A stretch of DNA of 64,000 nt from Planctomycetaceae bacterium. GTDB taxonomy: Bacteria > Planctomycetota > Planctomycetia > Pirellulales > Pirellulaceae. The stretch spans positions 62,001-126,000 of the forward strand of contig JAIYDN010000052.1 of NCBI GenBank assembly GCA_027487485.1, written 5' to 3'. Positions 23,605 through 32,706 of the stretch are shown here, piece by piece. Under the pieces are notes generated by a model. It searched no databases, was not told the DNA's origin, and was given only the letters and a program-made list of their open reading frames with translations. Position numbers and translations under genes: made by a program. Each line of letters opens with the position of its first letter. The stretch's first letter is position 1.

Positions 23605-23859
23605 TCAATGGGCAGTTGCAAGATGCTTGCCAGATTCGATAGCAGTGACTTTTTTAGGGTCGTCTTTATGAGTGGTCACGCGAATCGGTGTTCCAGACTT
23701 GAGGTCGGACAACTTGCTTGCCTTTCCATCGCAAGTGACTTTCGCATCTTTGTCGACAGTGGTTTCGTGACTCTTGCCTTTGTTGCAAGTGGACGTCAAT
23801 TTGTCCCCTGCCACACTGACGACTTTGTGATCTTGGGACTTGGCTACTGTTTCTTTCAT
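23605..23859 (-). CDS. Small lysine-rich hypothetical protein
   Basis: An 84-residue protein I cannot assign to a named family. The start is fixed by an AAGGAG sequence 7 bases before the ATG at 23859; a longer open frame exists but lacks this site. The sequence looks like one small beta-barrel: DHKVVSVAGDKLTSTCNKGK, then VTCDGKASKLSDLKSGTPIR and the closing VTTHKDDPKKVTAIES. The pattern (value, metal/salt-like lysines, DLKxGxxVRVTT) recalls OB-fold proteins of the DUF5666 type, so this is a tentative fold guess. It sits between the YflT-like and cupin genes in the stress group. Confidence 0.75.
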   Translation of the reverse strand: MKETVAKSQDHKVVSVAGDKLTSTCNKGKSHETTVDKDAKVTCDGKASKLSDLKSGTPIRVTTHKDDPKKVTAIESGKHLATAH

Positions 23860-23949
23860 AACGATCTCCTTAATTCTTGTGTAACTGAAATTCAAAAAAC
23901 AAAACGATCATGCATCTTTCGATGCATTGACAAATAGGTTTCGACAGAC

Positions 23950-24342
23950 CTATTCTGTCGCTATACCATCAAAGTGCTCGCTATCGACCAGAGCCTCTTT
24001 GCGGGTATGATGGACCACACCATCCCGATGGTTCGGTGGCGAATAAAGCGTGTAGAGCTTCATCGGGACATGGCCCGTATTGATGATGTTGTGGTTCGTT
24101 CCAGCCGGAACGACAATCGCGAAACCGCTTGTGATTGCGGTCCGGGATCCCTCCAGGACAGCTTCGCCAGTCCCTTCCTCAACACGAAAAAATTGGTCAA
24201 GCGTATGAACCTCTTCCCCAATCTCTTCGGACGGAGCTAGCGACATAACTACCAGCTGGCTGTATTTCGCGGTGTACAGAACGCGTCGAAAATCATCGTT
24301 CTTGATGGCCAAATTCTTGATGTTCTTCACAAAGCCGTTCAT
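23950..24342 (-). CDS. Cupin-domain protein
   Basis: A single-domain cupin of 130 residues. Cupin motif 1 is represented by EIGEEVHTLDQFFRVEEGTGE (the family G(x)5HxH(x)3-4E(x)6G pattern, here with only one histidine) and motif 2 by VVPAGTNHNIINTGHVPMKLYTLY. The C-terminus SPPNHRDGVVHHTRKEA matches a common bacterial group of small cupins ending in PPxHxDGxVHxTKxEA. A metal site is likely, but the substrate is unknown. GGGAGA precedes the ATG. It belongs to the minus-strand stress group, 27 bases downstream of the helical secreted protein gene, and is probably co-transcribed with it. Confidence 0.88.
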   Translation of the reverse strand: MNGFVKNIKNLAIKNDDFRRVLYTAKYSQLVVMSLAPSEEIGEEVHTLDQFFRVEEGTGEAVLEGSRTAITSGFAIVVPAGTNHNIINTGHVPMKLYTLYSPPNHRDGVVHHTRKEALVDSEHFDGIATE

Positions 24343-24368
24343 GAGCTCTCCCTTTGTTGATTAAGTTC

Positions 24369-25079
24369 TTACTTCTTGAGAGATGCCGCAACCTCACGCA
24401 ACCCGCTCTCGACACCTTCGATGTTCTTCGCAATCCAGTTATGGTCGGTATGCGTTTCATCGTTGATCCATTTGCCGTTACGAAAGACTTCCGTTACGAC
24501 TTCCTGGGTATCTGGACCGAACTGATAGTGTGCTGAGTCAGCGGCGCGTTGAAGGTAGTTGGCTGCCATTACCAGATCGTCACCGGCGTGCTTCGCATCG
24601 CTTTTTCCCCACCAGTCTTTAGCGCGATAAAAGTGCCACTCCGACAGCGCATGCGCCGCTTTCGAAAGCGAGGCATCCATTTTGGAAGCAGCATCCATGT
24701 TGCCCGATTGAAGATCTTTCGAGACGATTTTTAAATCGTTGGCTGCCTCGATTAGTTTGGCTTTGGTTTCGGGCATCGCATGCCGTTCGGCCCAGCCTAA
24801 CCAACTGACCGCCTTGTTGATTTCATACGCAGCCGATTTCTCCTCGTTGCGTCGGTAGTCGTAACGCGCGCTGTCGAATGAACGCATGGGTTCATACCGA
24901 AGCGGAAACCAAAAATCTTCCTCGACAACCGTCCATGTCGGCGCGATTTCTGCTGCTGGCAAGGTTGCAGAAACTGTCTGAGCAGGGGTCGTTTTGGGTT
25001 TCTTTGTCTCTTGGGCGATTGCATTCAATCCGCTGAGAGCCGCGATCGCAGCGAACGCGAAGTAAGTAAGTTGTTTCAT
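24369..25079 (-). CDS. Hypothetical secreted helical protein (YfdX-like architecture)
   Basis: The 236-residue protein has a clear signal peptide (MKQLTYFAFAAIAALSGLNAIA, cleavage before QETKK). A proline/threonine-rich linker follows, then a helical domain from about residue 75 with KSAAYEINKAVSWLGWAERH, ETKAKLIEAANDLKIVSKDL and AGDDLVMAANYLQRAADSAH. The spacing of helices and the central role of A-x-x-L-x-x-A patterns recall the YfdX fold, but I see no decisive signature. It is probably periplasmic. It precedes the cupin gene by 27 bases on the same strand, and AGGAAAA lies before its ATG. The function is unknown. Confidence 0.7.
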   Translation of the reverse strand: MKQLTYFAFAAIAALSGLNAIAQETKKPKTTPAQTVSATLPAAEIAPTWTVVEEDFWFPLRYEPMRSFDSARYDYRRNEEKSAAYEINKAVSWLGWAERHAMPETKAKLIEAANDLKIVSKDLQSGNMDAASKMDASLSKAAHALSEWHFYRAKDWWGKSDAKHAGDDLVMAANYLQRAADSAHYQFGPDTQEVVTEVFRNGKWINDETHTDHNWIAKNIEGVESGLREVAASLKK

Positions 25080-25204
25080 GTTGTTTTCCTGAATAAGTTT
25101 GAATTGGGGGGCTGTTTTGTACGATGGATTTTGATGGGGCTTCCAACGTTCAGTTCAAGCCAGCGGCTTGATGAAAGCCACTAGCTTGGGCTTCGTGCCA
25201 AGAT

Positions 25205-25855
25205 CTAGCAGGTGACGAGAAGGTCGTTTTCGACTCCGGTGACTCCTGGGGCACTCCATGCTGCGGAGCCAGCTTCTTGGCGTTCATCCCAAGAGCGGAC
25301 AGAACCGGCGAGCGTCACTTTTCCGCCTTCGGCTGTAACTTGAACATGGCTCGCATCGACTTCAGCATTTCGCTTGAGTGCCTTTTCGATCACTTCCTTA
25401 ACCGCGGTTGCTTGGACCATTGGCTTCAACGTGATGTTGTTCGAGACGCCTTTGACTCCCGACTGAAATCGGATTGCATCTTCGGCCGATTGACGCTGAA
25501 ATCCCCATGTGACTTCGCCAATGAGTGTGACCCAGCCATTTTCGACAACTGCTTGAACGTGATTAGGAATCCAGACGTGCCATTTGAGTGAATTGACAAC
25601 CGATTCCGCGATCTCGGCGTCGGGTCGCTTATGAATGCCGGATACGTTGACTTCCAATTCCTCTGCAATTGCCTTGACGCCTTCGACACGCTGAGCAGCT
25701 CGTTCTGCTGCGTGCTTTTCTGCATAGTGAGGAACCGATCCGCTGAGCGTAATCACTCCATCTTTGGCCATGACTTTAATGTCATTTGCACTGAGCATAG
25801 GTTCCCATGTCAATTCCGATGTAACATCCGCTTTCAATTGCGCATCTGTTTTCAT
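25205..25855 (-). CDS. Triple BON-domain protein
   Basis: A 216-residue protein made of three consecutive BON domains, a small fold that binds phospholipid membranes or other ligands. The repeats are [17 protein letters not shown], with [38 protein letters not shown], with [20 protein letters not shown]; and [20 protein letters not shown], with [20 protein letters not shown]. Each ends in the conserved GV-x-x-V segment. There is no signal peptide, which resembles the cytoplasmic triple-BON stress proteins of other bacteria. The ATG at 25855 has AAGGAC 7 bases upstream, so the 18-residue extension in the open frame is rejected. It is the most upstream member of the minus-strand stress group. 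Confidence 0.92.
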   Translation of the reverse strand: MKTDAQLKADVTSELTWEPMLSANDIKVMAKDGVITLSGSVPHYAEKHAAERAAQRVEGVKAIAEELEVNVSGIHKRPDAEIAESVVNSLKWHVWIPNHVQAVVENGWVTLIGEVTWGFQRQSAEDAIRFQSGVKGVSNNITLKPMVQATAVKEVIEKALKRNAEVDASHVQVTAEGGKVTLAGSVRSWDERQEAGSAAWSAPGVTGVENDLLVTC

Positions 25856-25950
25856 GATCTGTCCTTCGTTCGCTTTCCACAATCCGTGTTGGCATGATCC
25901 GACACCCATTTGGACGCCTGTGAAACCATGCGTTTTTCATTCTCAAAACG

Positions 25951-26000
25951 AAAAAAGCCGATGCAGCTGGAAACCTGTTGGTTTTCAATTGCATCGGCTT
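25951..26000 (-). terminator. Intrinsic terminator, minus strand
   Basis: Arms AAGCCGATGCA (25955-25965) and TGCATCGGCTT (25990-26000) are perfect complements over 11 bases. Read on the minus strand, the hairpin is followed directly by a TTTTTT run (complement of 25951-25956). It lies about 95 bases upstream of the BON gene start. It could therefore be a leader attenuator for that gene or the end of an unannotated minus-strand transcript. Confidence 0.75.
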
Positions 26001-26390
26001 ACTGGTCAACGCGTTATTCGATTTACATCGAGCTACGCTTCATCAAGTTTTCCGAATTGAGTCGATTAGCGTGCAAGACGCCCCCCGACTTACGAACAAT
26101 AGCAACGATCGAACTCGGGACAATGGGCAATTCCAAAAGAGTTTGGAATCAGTGCGTTATCCCTACCGGCCTGAACAGCCAACGAGCGTCCCAGGCTCCC
26201 CTGTCTTCCGAGTGAATCGAGCTTGATATTGGTTTGCTCCTTGTAACATCGGTCAACGAGCCTACAATCGCAGAGGCTTGGAAGAACGAGAACCGTCATG
26301 AACTCATGGTGGGAAGCGTTTCTGAAGCAAACTATCGGAAGACCTAAAAATGGTAGCTCAGGCGACAGCCCGAGAGATCAGTTATCAAGT

Positions 26391-26441
26391 AAGCCGACGC
26401 TAGCAATACACTCTGGTGATTTGTTGGCGTCGGCTTTTTTT
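26391..26441 (+). terminator. Intrinsic terminator, plus strand
   Basis: Arms AAGCCGACGC (26391-26400) and GCGTCGGCTT (26427-26436) are perfect complements, followed by a run of seven T on the plus strand. No gene on the plus strand ends just upstream. The stop lies about 90 bases before the HlyD start. This suggests a leader terminator of the export operon or the 3' end of a small RNA. Confidence 0.8.
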
Positions 26442-26532
26442 ATAGACTTGATTGAAACGACACTTCCAATGAACAACGGGACCACTTTTAGCTTTACTCA
26501 ACGATCGCCACACTCGGATGGAAGGGCTCGCT

Positions 26533-27729
26533 ATGAACACGGACGATCAAGTTAAACTCGATGCGCTAGCCAATCATTCATTTCCGCCGACTTCGGATGC
26601 CACGTCAGCCCCCAAGAAATCGGACTCAAAAGTTACTGTTGGATTTGCGCCGCATACCAAGTCCAAGAAGTGGCTTGCGATCGGGTTGGCCGTGATCGTT
26701 GTCGGAGCAGTGGCTGCAGGGTCTGTTTGGGCTTGGTTCATCAAACCGTCAGGGCCGGGGCCAGGATTCGTAAACGGAAATGGACGGATTGAAGCTACAG
26801 AGATTGACGTCGCAACCAAGCTGGCAGGGAGGATCGAAGAAATACTGGTGATCGAAGGTGAGTTTGTGACTTTGGGGCAGACCTTAGTCCGCATGAATAC
26901 CGACACTCTCGATGCTCAACGCGAGGAATCGATCGCTCAATCGAATCAAGCCTCTGCCGCTGTGATCAGCGCGAAGGCCCAGGTCGTAGCACGTCAAAGC
27001 GAGACGACTGCCGCAAACGCGATGGTCGGTCAGCGCGAAAGTGAACTCGAGATTTCAAATCAATCGATCGCTCGCATCGCGAAGCTCGTCGAAACTGGAG
27101 CGGCCTCGATGCAGGAATTCGACGACGACAAGGCTCGCGTTCGAACAGCAGAAGCAGCGTTGGCCGGAAGCAAAGCTCAAGTGGCAGCGGCAGAAGCCGC
27201 TATGGTAGCAGCTCAATCGCAGGTCGACGGAGCTCAGTTCGCCGTTATCGCCAGCCATGCAACCACAACACGCATCGAAGCGGATATCACAGATAGCTTG
27301 ATTAAGTCGCCTCGCGATGGACGCATTCAGTATCGTGTCGCACAACCGGGGGAAGTGTTAGCGGGCGGTGGCAAGGTACTCAACCTTGTCGATCTGGGTG
27401 ACGTTTATCTGACATTCTTTTTGCCCGAGACCGTCGTCGGAAAGGTTGCGATCGGAAGTGAGGTGCATCTGGTGCTGGACGCGCTGCCACAGTACGTCAT
27501 CCCGGCCGAAGTGTCGTATGTTTCCAGCACTGCACAGTTCACTCCCAAAACGGTGGAGACGGCAAGCGAACGACAAAAGATGATGTTCCGCGTCAAGGCT
27601 CAAATCGATCGCGAATTGCTGCACAAGCATTTCAAACAAGTGAAGACGGGCTTGCCAGGAATTGCCTGGCTCAAAATTGATCCTAACGCATCGTGGCCTG
27701 AGAACTTGCAGTTCAAGGTACCGGAATGA
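26533..27729 (+). CDS. HlyD-family membrane fusion protein (YhiI-like)
   Basis: Periplasmic adaptor of an ABC export system. The 398 residues have a cytoplasmic N-terminus, one transmembrane anchor ([20 protein letters not shown], about residues 48-67), and a first lipoyl half-motif [20 protein letters not shown] with [17 protein letters not shown] long alanine-rich coiled-coil hairpin follows ([20 protein letters not shown] through [15 protein letters not shown]), then the second lipoyl half, [20 protein letters not shown], and a beta-barrel domain ([20 protein letters not shown]). The ATG at 26533 gives the family-like start. Its stop overlaps the next gene by 4 bases. The gene order matches yhiI-rbbA-yhhJ of enterobacteria. 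No TolC-type outer-membrane gene is nearby. Confidence 0.92.
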   Translation: MNTDDQVKLDALANHSFPPTSDATSAPKKSDSKVTVGFAPHTKSKKWLAIGLAVIVVGAVAAGSVWAWFIKPSGPGPGFVNGNGRIEATEIDVATKLAGRIEEILVIEGEFVTLGQTLVRMNTDTLDAQREESIAQSNQASAAVISAKAQVVARQSETTAANAMVGQRESELEISNQSIARIAKLVETGAASMQEFDDDKARVRTAEAALAGSKAQVAAAEAAMVAAQSQVDGAQFAVIASHATTTRIEADITDSLIKSPRDGRIQYRVAQPGEVLAGGGKVLNLVDLGDVYLTFFLPETVVGKVAIGSEVHLVLDALPQYVIPAEVSYVSSTAQFTPKTVETASERQKMMFRVKAQIDRELLHKHFKQVKTGLPGIAWLKIDPNASWPENLQFKVPE

Positions 27730-30674
27730 ACTCCGTAGCGAGCCTTGAAAACGTCAGCCACACGTACAAAAAAATCGTCGCGCTCGATTCTATTTCTGTT
27801 TCATTCCCACCAGCCTTGATGATCGGCTTGATCGGTCCCGATGGCGTTGGTAAATCTAGTCTGCTTTCTCTAGTTGCAGGATCCCGAAAGGTGCAGAGCG
27901 GAACGGTGATGGCATTGGGGGGGGACATGTCTGGATACAGACATCGACGTTTGGTCTGCTCGCAAATTGCCTTTATGCCACAAGGGCTGGGCAAGAACCT
28001 CTACCCAACTTTATCCGTCGAAGAGAATCTTCAGTTCTTTGGTAGGCTCTTTGGACACAATGCGCAGGGCCGCCGGAAACGGATCGATGAGCTTACCAAA
28101 AGCACAGGACTGTATCCGTTTCTCGATCGACCTGCAGGCAAGCTTTCCGGTGGCATGAAGCAGAAACTTGGTTTGTGTTGCTCGCTCATTCACGATCCCG
28201 ATCTGTTGATCTTGGATGAACCGACCACCGGCGTAGATCCCTTAGCTCGCAAGCAGTTTTGGGATCTGATCAAGCACATCCGCGGTGAGCGACCCAGCAT
28301 GAGTGTCATTGTTGCAACGGCCTACATGGAGGAAGCGAGCCAGTTCGATTGGTTGGTCGCCATGGATGCAGGCAACGTACTAGCGACTGGTAAACCAGCC
28401 GAGTTGCTCGAGCGTACTAAGACAACGGCGCTCGATGCAGCTTTTCTAGCTCTGCTTCCTGAAGAACGTCGAGCGGGACATCATGCTATCGTCGTACCAC
28501 CACTAGCTAGCGTCGCCGGTTCAAATGAATCTTCCACTTCTTTTGCGATCGAAGCATCTGATCTCACGATGCGATTTGGCGATTTTGTTGCCGTGGATCA
28601 CGTGAACTTTCAAATTCGCCGCGGCGAGATCTTTGGTTTCATCGGCTCGAATGGTTGTGGCAAAACGACAACAATGAAGATGCTGACCGGCTTGCTCAAA
28701 CCCAGCGAAGGTCGTGCGCTGTTGTTCGGCAACGAAATCGACTCTCGCGATATCTCAACGCGGCGCAAAGTCGGTTATATGTCTCAGTCCTTCTCGCTGT
28801 ACTCGGAGCTATCAGTCCGACAGAACTTAGTTTTATATGCCCAGTTGTTCTCATTGCCCACCGCCGACATCCCCGGCCGCGTCGTCGAGATGCTGAAGCG
28901 ATTTGATCTCGAAAGCGTTGCTGACGCCATGCCCGATAACTTGCCACTTGGCATTCGCCAAAGGTTGTCGATGGCGGTTGCTATGGTTCACAAGCCTGAG
29001 TTGCTGATCCTCGACGAGCCGACATCGGGGGTGGACCCAATCGCCCGGGATCGACTTTGGCAACTGATGATCGATTTGTCTCGCAACGATCAGGTGACCA
29101 TCTTCATCACGACACACTTCATGAACGAAGCGGATCGTTGTGATCGTATCTCGCTCATGAATGCAGGGCGAGTCTTAGTGACGGATACACCCAAGGAAGT
29201 CGTGAGCAAGCGTGGCGTGAAAACCCTTGACGAAGCGTTTATAAGTTACCTGATGGAGGCTGAGAAAGACGAAGCCCAAACTTCTTTTCTCCCCTCTCCC
29301 GTTAATCCGGGAGAGGGGTCGGGGGTGAGGGCTTACATTGCAAACAACGTATCTACGCGGCACGATAGTTCAGCCCCCTCATCCCCGGCCCTTCTCCCCC
29401 GGAGTACCGGGGGAGAAGGGAGCAGAAACATATTTGATAGGAGATCGGCTAGCGTCTCAGGCTTGGATGCGAATACTTCGTTTACAAGAACGAATTGGTT
29501 CAGCGTTGGGCGTGCTTGGAGCTTCACCCTTCGTGAAACGCTGGAGCTGACTCGCGATCCTGTCCGCGCGACTATGGCACTGCTTGGCACTGCGATTTTG
29601 ATGATTGTGGTTGGATTTGGCATTAGTTTGGACGTGGACAAAATGACTTATGCGGTTCTCGATCGCGATCAATCGATCCTTAGTCAGAACTACGCGTTAA
29701 ATCTATCCGGTTCTCGGTACTTTGTGGAACGACCAGCCATCACGGACTACGACGATCTAGATCGTCGCATGCGGGCGGGCGAAATATCGCTAGCCATTGA
29801 AATACCACCTGACTTCGGGCGAGATGTCAGTCGGCATGGAACCGGGCAAGTGGACGCGTTTGGCCAGGTTAGCAATTCTGTGCAAATCGGTGCTTGGGTC
29901 GATGGCTCGATGCCACGTCGAGCCGAAACGGTCCAAGGCTATGTGATGGGTATGCATCAAGGTTGGTTGCAAGAGCGGGCCTCGCAAAAGGCGGGGCACG
30001 CCATCGTTGGAAATGCTTCACCCGTTATTCCTGCATTTGTCGAAACCCGATTTCGCTACAACCCTGATGTGCTCAGCTTGCCAGCTATGGTTCCAGCTGA
30101 TTTCCCTATGTTGCTCATGATGATACCAGCCATGCTAGCCGCACTTTCCGTGGTTCGCGAGAAAGAGCTGGGCTCTATTCTGAATCTTTACGTAACACCG
30201 GTGACACGCAGCGAATTCTTGCTCGGCAAGCAATTGCCCTATGTCATCCTGGCACTGTTGAACTTTCTGTTGATGTCACTTATGTCCATCACCCTGTTCG
30301 GAGTACCGATCAAGGGGAGTTACCTAACCTTGGTTGCAGCCACGATTCCTTACGTGATCTTCTCCACGGGTTTTGGGCTGTTTGTATCGGCGTTTACACG
30401 TAGCCAGATTGCAGCTCTATTCATGACGATGTTGGGGACAATGATCCCGGTGATGCAGTTCTCTGGAATGCTCAGCCCGGTCTCTTCGTTGGTTGGACCG
30501 GCAGCAGTGATCGGTGGCCTTTATCCTGCTTCTCATTACCTGACGATCAGTCGAGGCGTGTTCAACAAAGGGCTTGGCTTTGCGAGTTTGCAAGGTTCGT
30601 TTTGGCCGCTGCTGGTTGCGGTGCCGGTGATTCTTGGCTTGTCGATCATCTTGCTCAAAAAGCAGGAGTCATAG
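27726..30674 (+). CDS. rbbA: RbbA-like fused double ABC ATPase/ABC-2 permease
   Basis: A 982-residue fusion. NBD1 has Walker [14 protein letters not shown] near residue 36, signature [11 protein letters not shown] and Walker [17 protein letters not shown]2 (about residues 275-500) has Walker [16 protein letters not shown] near 305, a variant signature [11 protein letters not shown] and Walker [14 protein letters not shown]. The C-terminal ABC-2 permease half has an N-terminal helix ([19 protein letters not shown]), a large periplasmic loop and five more helices after about 790. This is the layout of E. coli RbbA, the ribosome-associated ATPase. A low-complexity linker at about residues 521-565 is encoded by an intergenic-type hairpin repeat. 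The gene is coupled to the HlyD gene (ATGA overlap) and precedes its partner permease by 2 bases. Confidence 0.92.
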   Translation: MNSVASLENVSHTYKKIVALDSISVSFPPALMIGLIGPDGVGKSSLLSLVAGSRKVQSGTVMALGGDMSGYRHRRLVCSQIAFMPQGLGKNLYPTLSVEENLQFFGRLFGHNAQGRRKRIDELTKSTGLYPFLDRPAGKLSGGMKQKLGLCCSLIHDPDLLILDEPTTGVDPLARKQFWDLIKHIRGERPSMSVIVATAYMEEASQFDWLVAMDAGNVLATGKPAELLERTKTTALDAAFLALLPEERRAGHHAIVVPPLASVAGSNESSTSFAIEASDLTMRFGDFVAVDHVNFQIRRGEIFGFIGSNGCGKTTTMKMLTGLLKPSEGRALLFGNEIDSRDISTRRKVGYMSQSFSLYSELSVRQNLVLYAQLFSLPTADIPGRVVEMLKRFDLESVADAMPDNLPLGIRQRLSMAVAMVHKPELLILDEPTSGVDPIARDRLWQLMIDLSRNDQVTIFITTHFMNEADRCDRISLMNAGRVLVTDTPKEVVSKRGVKTLDEAFISYLMEAEKDEAQTSFLPSPVNPGEGSGVRAYIANNVSTRHDSSAPSSPALLPRSTGGEGSRNIFDRRSASVSGLDANTSFTRTNWFSVGRAWSFTLRETLELTRDPVRATMALLGTAILMIVVGFGISLDVDKMTYAVLDRDQSILSQNYALNLSGSRYFVERPAITDYDDLDRRMRAGEISLAIEIPPDFGRDVSRHGTGQVDAFGQVSNSVQIGAWVDGSMPRRAETVQGYVMGMHQGWLQERASQKAGHAIVGNASPVIPAFVETRFRYNPDVLSLPAMVPADFPMLLMMIPAMLAALSVVREKELGSILNLYVTPVTRSEFLLGKQLPYVILALLNFLLMSLMSITLFGVPIKGSYLTLVAATIPYVIFSTGFGLFVSAFTRSQIAALFMTMLGTMIPVMQFSGMLSPVSSLVGPAAVIGGLYPASHYLTISRGVFNKGLGFASLQGSFWPLLVAVPVILGLSIILLKKQES
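29288..29420. repeat. Intergenic-type hairpin repeat embedded in coding sequence
   Basis: Two GC-rich hairpins face each other. CCCCTCTCCCG pairs with CGGGAGAGGGG at 29290-29318, and CCCTTCTCCCCC pairs with GGGGGAGAAGGG at 29389-29420. The flanking GGGGGTGAGGGC and GCCCCCTCATCCCC are also complementary, so the whole is a nested inverted repeat. Elements like this normally lie between planctomycete genes. Here it keeps the reading frame open and encodes a Pro/Ser/Gly-rich linker, with segments such as [17 protein letters not shown], between the ATPase and permease halves. Confidence 0.85.
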
Positions 30675-30676
30675 CC

Positions 30677-31801
30677 ATGTCCTCGCGCACCAATATTTAC
30701 CGACTGGGAGTCAAAGAGTTGTGGAGTTTGGTTCGTGACCCCGTGATGCTTCTGTTGATCGTCCACGCTTTCACCTTGGCAATCTATGTTTCCGCCACTG
30801 CGATGCCAGAGACATTGAACAAAGCGCCGATCGCCATTGTCGACGAGGACGATTCGCCGTTATCGAAACGCATCGCTGCAGCCTTTTATCTGCCGCACTT
30901 TAAGCCGCCGGTGATGATTTCAATGGCCGACATTGATCGTGGAATGGACGCTGGTGACTTCACGTTCGTGCTCGATATTCCTCCCAACTTTCAACGCGAT
31001 GTTCTGGATGGAAAATCGCCTTCGATACAACTCAATGTCGATGCAACGCGTATGGGGCAAGCGTTTTCGGGTAGCAGCTATATCCAGCAAATGGTCTTAG
31101 GAGAAGTCAACGAGTTTGTCCTACGATACCGAACTACTCGCGTGGAACAGGTGGAGTTAGCCTTGCGAGCCCGTTTCAATCCCAACTTAGACCAGATATG
31201 GTTTGGTGGACTGATGGAGATCATCAACAACGTTACCATGTTGTCCATCATTTTGACCGGAGCCGCACTGATTCGCGAACGGGAGCATGGGACGATTGAA
31301 CATCTCTTGGTCATGCCAGTAACGCCCACCGAAATCATGTTAGCCAAGATCTGGTCGATGAGCGTCGTCGTTCTGCTATCAGCTGCATTCTCTTTGATAT
31401 TTATTGTGCAAGGATTGTTGAAGGTACCCGTCGAGGGTTCAACGGTATTATTTCTGGTTGGCACCACGCTTCATCTTTTCGCGGCGACATCGATGGGAAT
31501 ATGGATGGCGACTTTGGCGCGTTCGATGCCGCAGTTTGGAATGTTGGCCGTACTGATACTGTTACCTTTGCAGATGCTATCCGGCAACTCTTCGCCGCGT
31601 GAAAGCATGCCCGAACTGGTCCAGAATGCGATGTTATTCGCCCCGACGACCCACTTTGTCATGCTGGCACAAGCGATCTTGTTCCGAGGTGCAGACCTTT
31701 CTGTTGTTTGGCCTCAGTTCCTTGCACTTGCGATGATTGGCGCCACCTTTTTTCTCATTGCATCCGTTCAATTTCGAAAGTCGGTTGCCCAAGTCTCTTG
31801 A
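30677..31801 (+). CDS. ABC-2 type permease (YhhJ-like)
   Basis: Membrane component of the HlyD/RbbA export system. The 374 residues have the ABC-2 layout: cytoplasmic start (MSSRTNIYRLGVKELWSLVR), first helix LLLIVHAFTLAIYVSATAM, an extended periplasmic domain (about residues 50-170), then five helices, including VTMLSIILTGAALIRERE, the conserved GTIEHLLVMPVTPTEIMLAK segment, and GMLAVLILLPLQMLSGNSSP. The substrate is unknown; related systems move drugs or lipids. The ATG at 30677 lies 2 bases after the RbbA stop, while the longer open frame overlapping RbbA is unlikely. The last ten codons fall at the edge of a 60-base repeat that recurs at 34171. Confidence 0.92.
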   Translation: MSSRTNIYRLGVKELWSLVRDPVMLLLIVHAFTLAIYVSATAMPETLNKAPIAIVDEDDSPLSKRIAAAFYLPHFKPPVMISMADIDRGMDAGDFTFVLDIPPNFQRDVLDGKSPSIQLNVDATRMGQAFSGSSYIQQMVLGEVNEFVLRYRTTRVEQVELALRARFNPNLDQIWFGGLMEIINNVTMLSIILTGAALIREREHGTIEHLLVMPVTPTEIMLAKIWSMSVVVLLSAAFSLIFIVQGLLKVPVEGSTVLFLVGTTLHLFAATSMGIWMATLARSMPQFGMLAVLILLPLQMLSGNSSPRESMPELVQNAMLFAPTTHFVMLAQAILFRGADLSVVWPQFLALAMIGATFFLIASVQFRKSVAQVS

Positions 31802-31840
31802 TGATCGCACTTGATGCGTCGACGAAAGACGAGAATTGCA
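31781..31840. repeat. 60-base direct repeat, left copy
   Basis: Matches 34171-34230 at 54 of 60 positions by hand alignment. It contains the final codons of the plus-strand permease (TCGGTTGCCCAAGTCTCTTGA) and, on the minus strand, a copy of the last codons of the ABC protein at 34202 (ending FSSFVDA in translation). Weaker similarity extends about 25 bases further left. Confidence 0.88.
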
Positions 31841-32076
31841 TCAGTCGACGGCCTCCTGCAAGCTTCGCCATCCGAGCTCCCCATGTTTCGGGCGTGCAAC
31901 CAAGCCTCGATCGGTTACGAATTGACACCAACTGGCCGCTAACAGCCGATACATGGTGCAAGTGGTATCGCTTACCTAAAGCGGACGCACTTTTTTACAC
32001 GTCAGGGCTACCATCGCAATTCCGCCAGAATCAACTCAAGAGCCAAGAATGCGACGACCATTCGACTGGAAACAGT
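31841..32076. other. Gene-poor stretch after the export operon
   Basis: No gene is supported. The open frame on the plus strand from 31708 to 32154 runs through the 60-base repeat and into the 208-base repeat. Its translation does not resemble a protein family, so I treat it as fortuitous. Confidence 0.4.
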
Positions 32077-32284
32077 TCCGCTTCCGTCGAGTTGATCTCG
32101 GCGGAGCGCACAACTGAAAGCTACAAGTGTATTGTTGAACCAGGCATTCCATAGGAATCGAAGCCTGTAGCCGGCGGTTGAGCGTCAGCGACACCGCCGG
32201 TAACACGTCAGTTCTTTCGTCGCACCCCGATGGGGCGCCAGCAGTATAACGCAGACCTAATCGATCAGGATCGAAGCGGCATTA
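32077..32284. repeat. 208-base direct repeat, copy 1, with REP-like hairpin
   Basis: About 208 bases recur at 33235-33443 with roughly 90 % similarity by eye. The shared core includes GAGCGCACAACTGAAAGCTA, GGAATCGAAGCCTGTAGCCG and a hairpin CCGGCGGT/ACCGCCGG (32171-32178 with 32193-32200). The two copies flank the toxin-antitoxin pair and the transposase relic in direct orientation. They could serve as recombination substrates. Confidence 0.88.
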
Positions 32285-32393
32285 CTTTTTTCTTTCCATG
32301 CTAGAGCGATTCGTGCCTGGCATCTGCGAAAGGGGCCATAAAGAACGCTAACCAGCACTCGAGACGTCCAACTTTAATCTTCAACCTTCCAAC

Positions 32394-32423
32394 TTCACCA
32401 CATTGCCCCGGCAATGCTATAAT
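32394..32423 (+). promoter_or_regulatory. Candidate promoter of the toxin-antitoxin pair
   Basis: TATAAT at 32418-32423 is preceded by TGC, giving an extended -10 element, and by TTCACC at 32394-32399 with an 18-base spacer. An AGGAGG ribosome-binding site at 32443-32448 precedes the antitoxin ATG at 32455. This is one of the few consensus-like promoter and Shine-Dalgarno combinations in the window. Confidence 0.65.
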
Positions 32424-32454
32424 GGGAAGAGCATTTCAACGCAGGAGGAATTCC

Positions 32455-32706
32455 ATGAATCTAGTGCTCAATCTTCCAGCTGACCTGGAAGCCATCATCA
32501 AAAAACGCGCAGAACAGGCTGGTCTGGACATTCCGGCCTACGTTTTGCAGACTCTTCGCGTTTCCGACATCGAACTGACTGGCGAGCCATCGATCTCCAA
32601 CGAACAATTTGAAGCAAGCCTCAACCGACTCCGCGAGATTCATGCCAAGGTTCCCGCCGATTTTGAGGATAGCCGCGAATCTATCTATGAGGGGCGTGGC
32701 GAGTGA
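32455..32706 (+). CDS. Antitoxin-like small protein upstream of PIN fragment
   Basis: An 83-residue protein. The N-terminus MNLVLNLPADLEAIIKKRAE followed by QAGLDIPAYVLQTLR resembles the ribbon-helix-helix-like start of antitoxins and related planctomycete small proteins. The C-terminal half (SISNEQFEASLNRLREIHAK) is helical and acidic, suited to wrapping around a toxin. The start is set by AGGAGG 6 bases before the ATG. Its stop overlaps the GTG of the downstream PIN gene by 4 bases (GTGA), the usual antitoxin-toxin coupling. I could not assign it to a specific antitoxin family. The protein seems complete even though its partner is internally deleted. Confidence 0.75.
   Translation: MNLVLNLPADLEAIIKKRAEQAGLDIPAYVLQTLRVSDIELTGEPSISNEQFEASLNRLREIHAKVPADFEDSRESIYEGRGE

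Larger units (their letters stand above)
25856..26532. other. Long gene-poor region between BON gene and export operon
   Basis: A 677-base stretch without a convincing gene. It contains two matching terminator-like hairpins, listed separately, one oriented for each strand and related in sequence. Between them an 85-codon open frame begins at 26298 (MNSWWEAFLKQTIGR), but it runs through the second hairpin and ends inside the HlyD gene start, so I do not call it. On the minus strand there is a small inverted repeat, TTCCAAA and TTTGGAA, near 26131-26147. Candidate non-coding transcripts could end at each terminator. Confidence 0.45.

Noticed and set aside
26298-26555. 85-codon open frame starting MNSWWEAFLK between the two terminators
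   Set aside because: It runs through a strong plus-strand terminator and into the HlyD start region, and it resembles no protein. A short leader peptide remains possible but unsupported.
31708-32154. 148-codon plus-strand open frame after the permease
   Set aside because: Its C-terminal part is simply one phase of the 208-base repeat (similar translation at 33157-33408), and the rest overlaps the permease gene.
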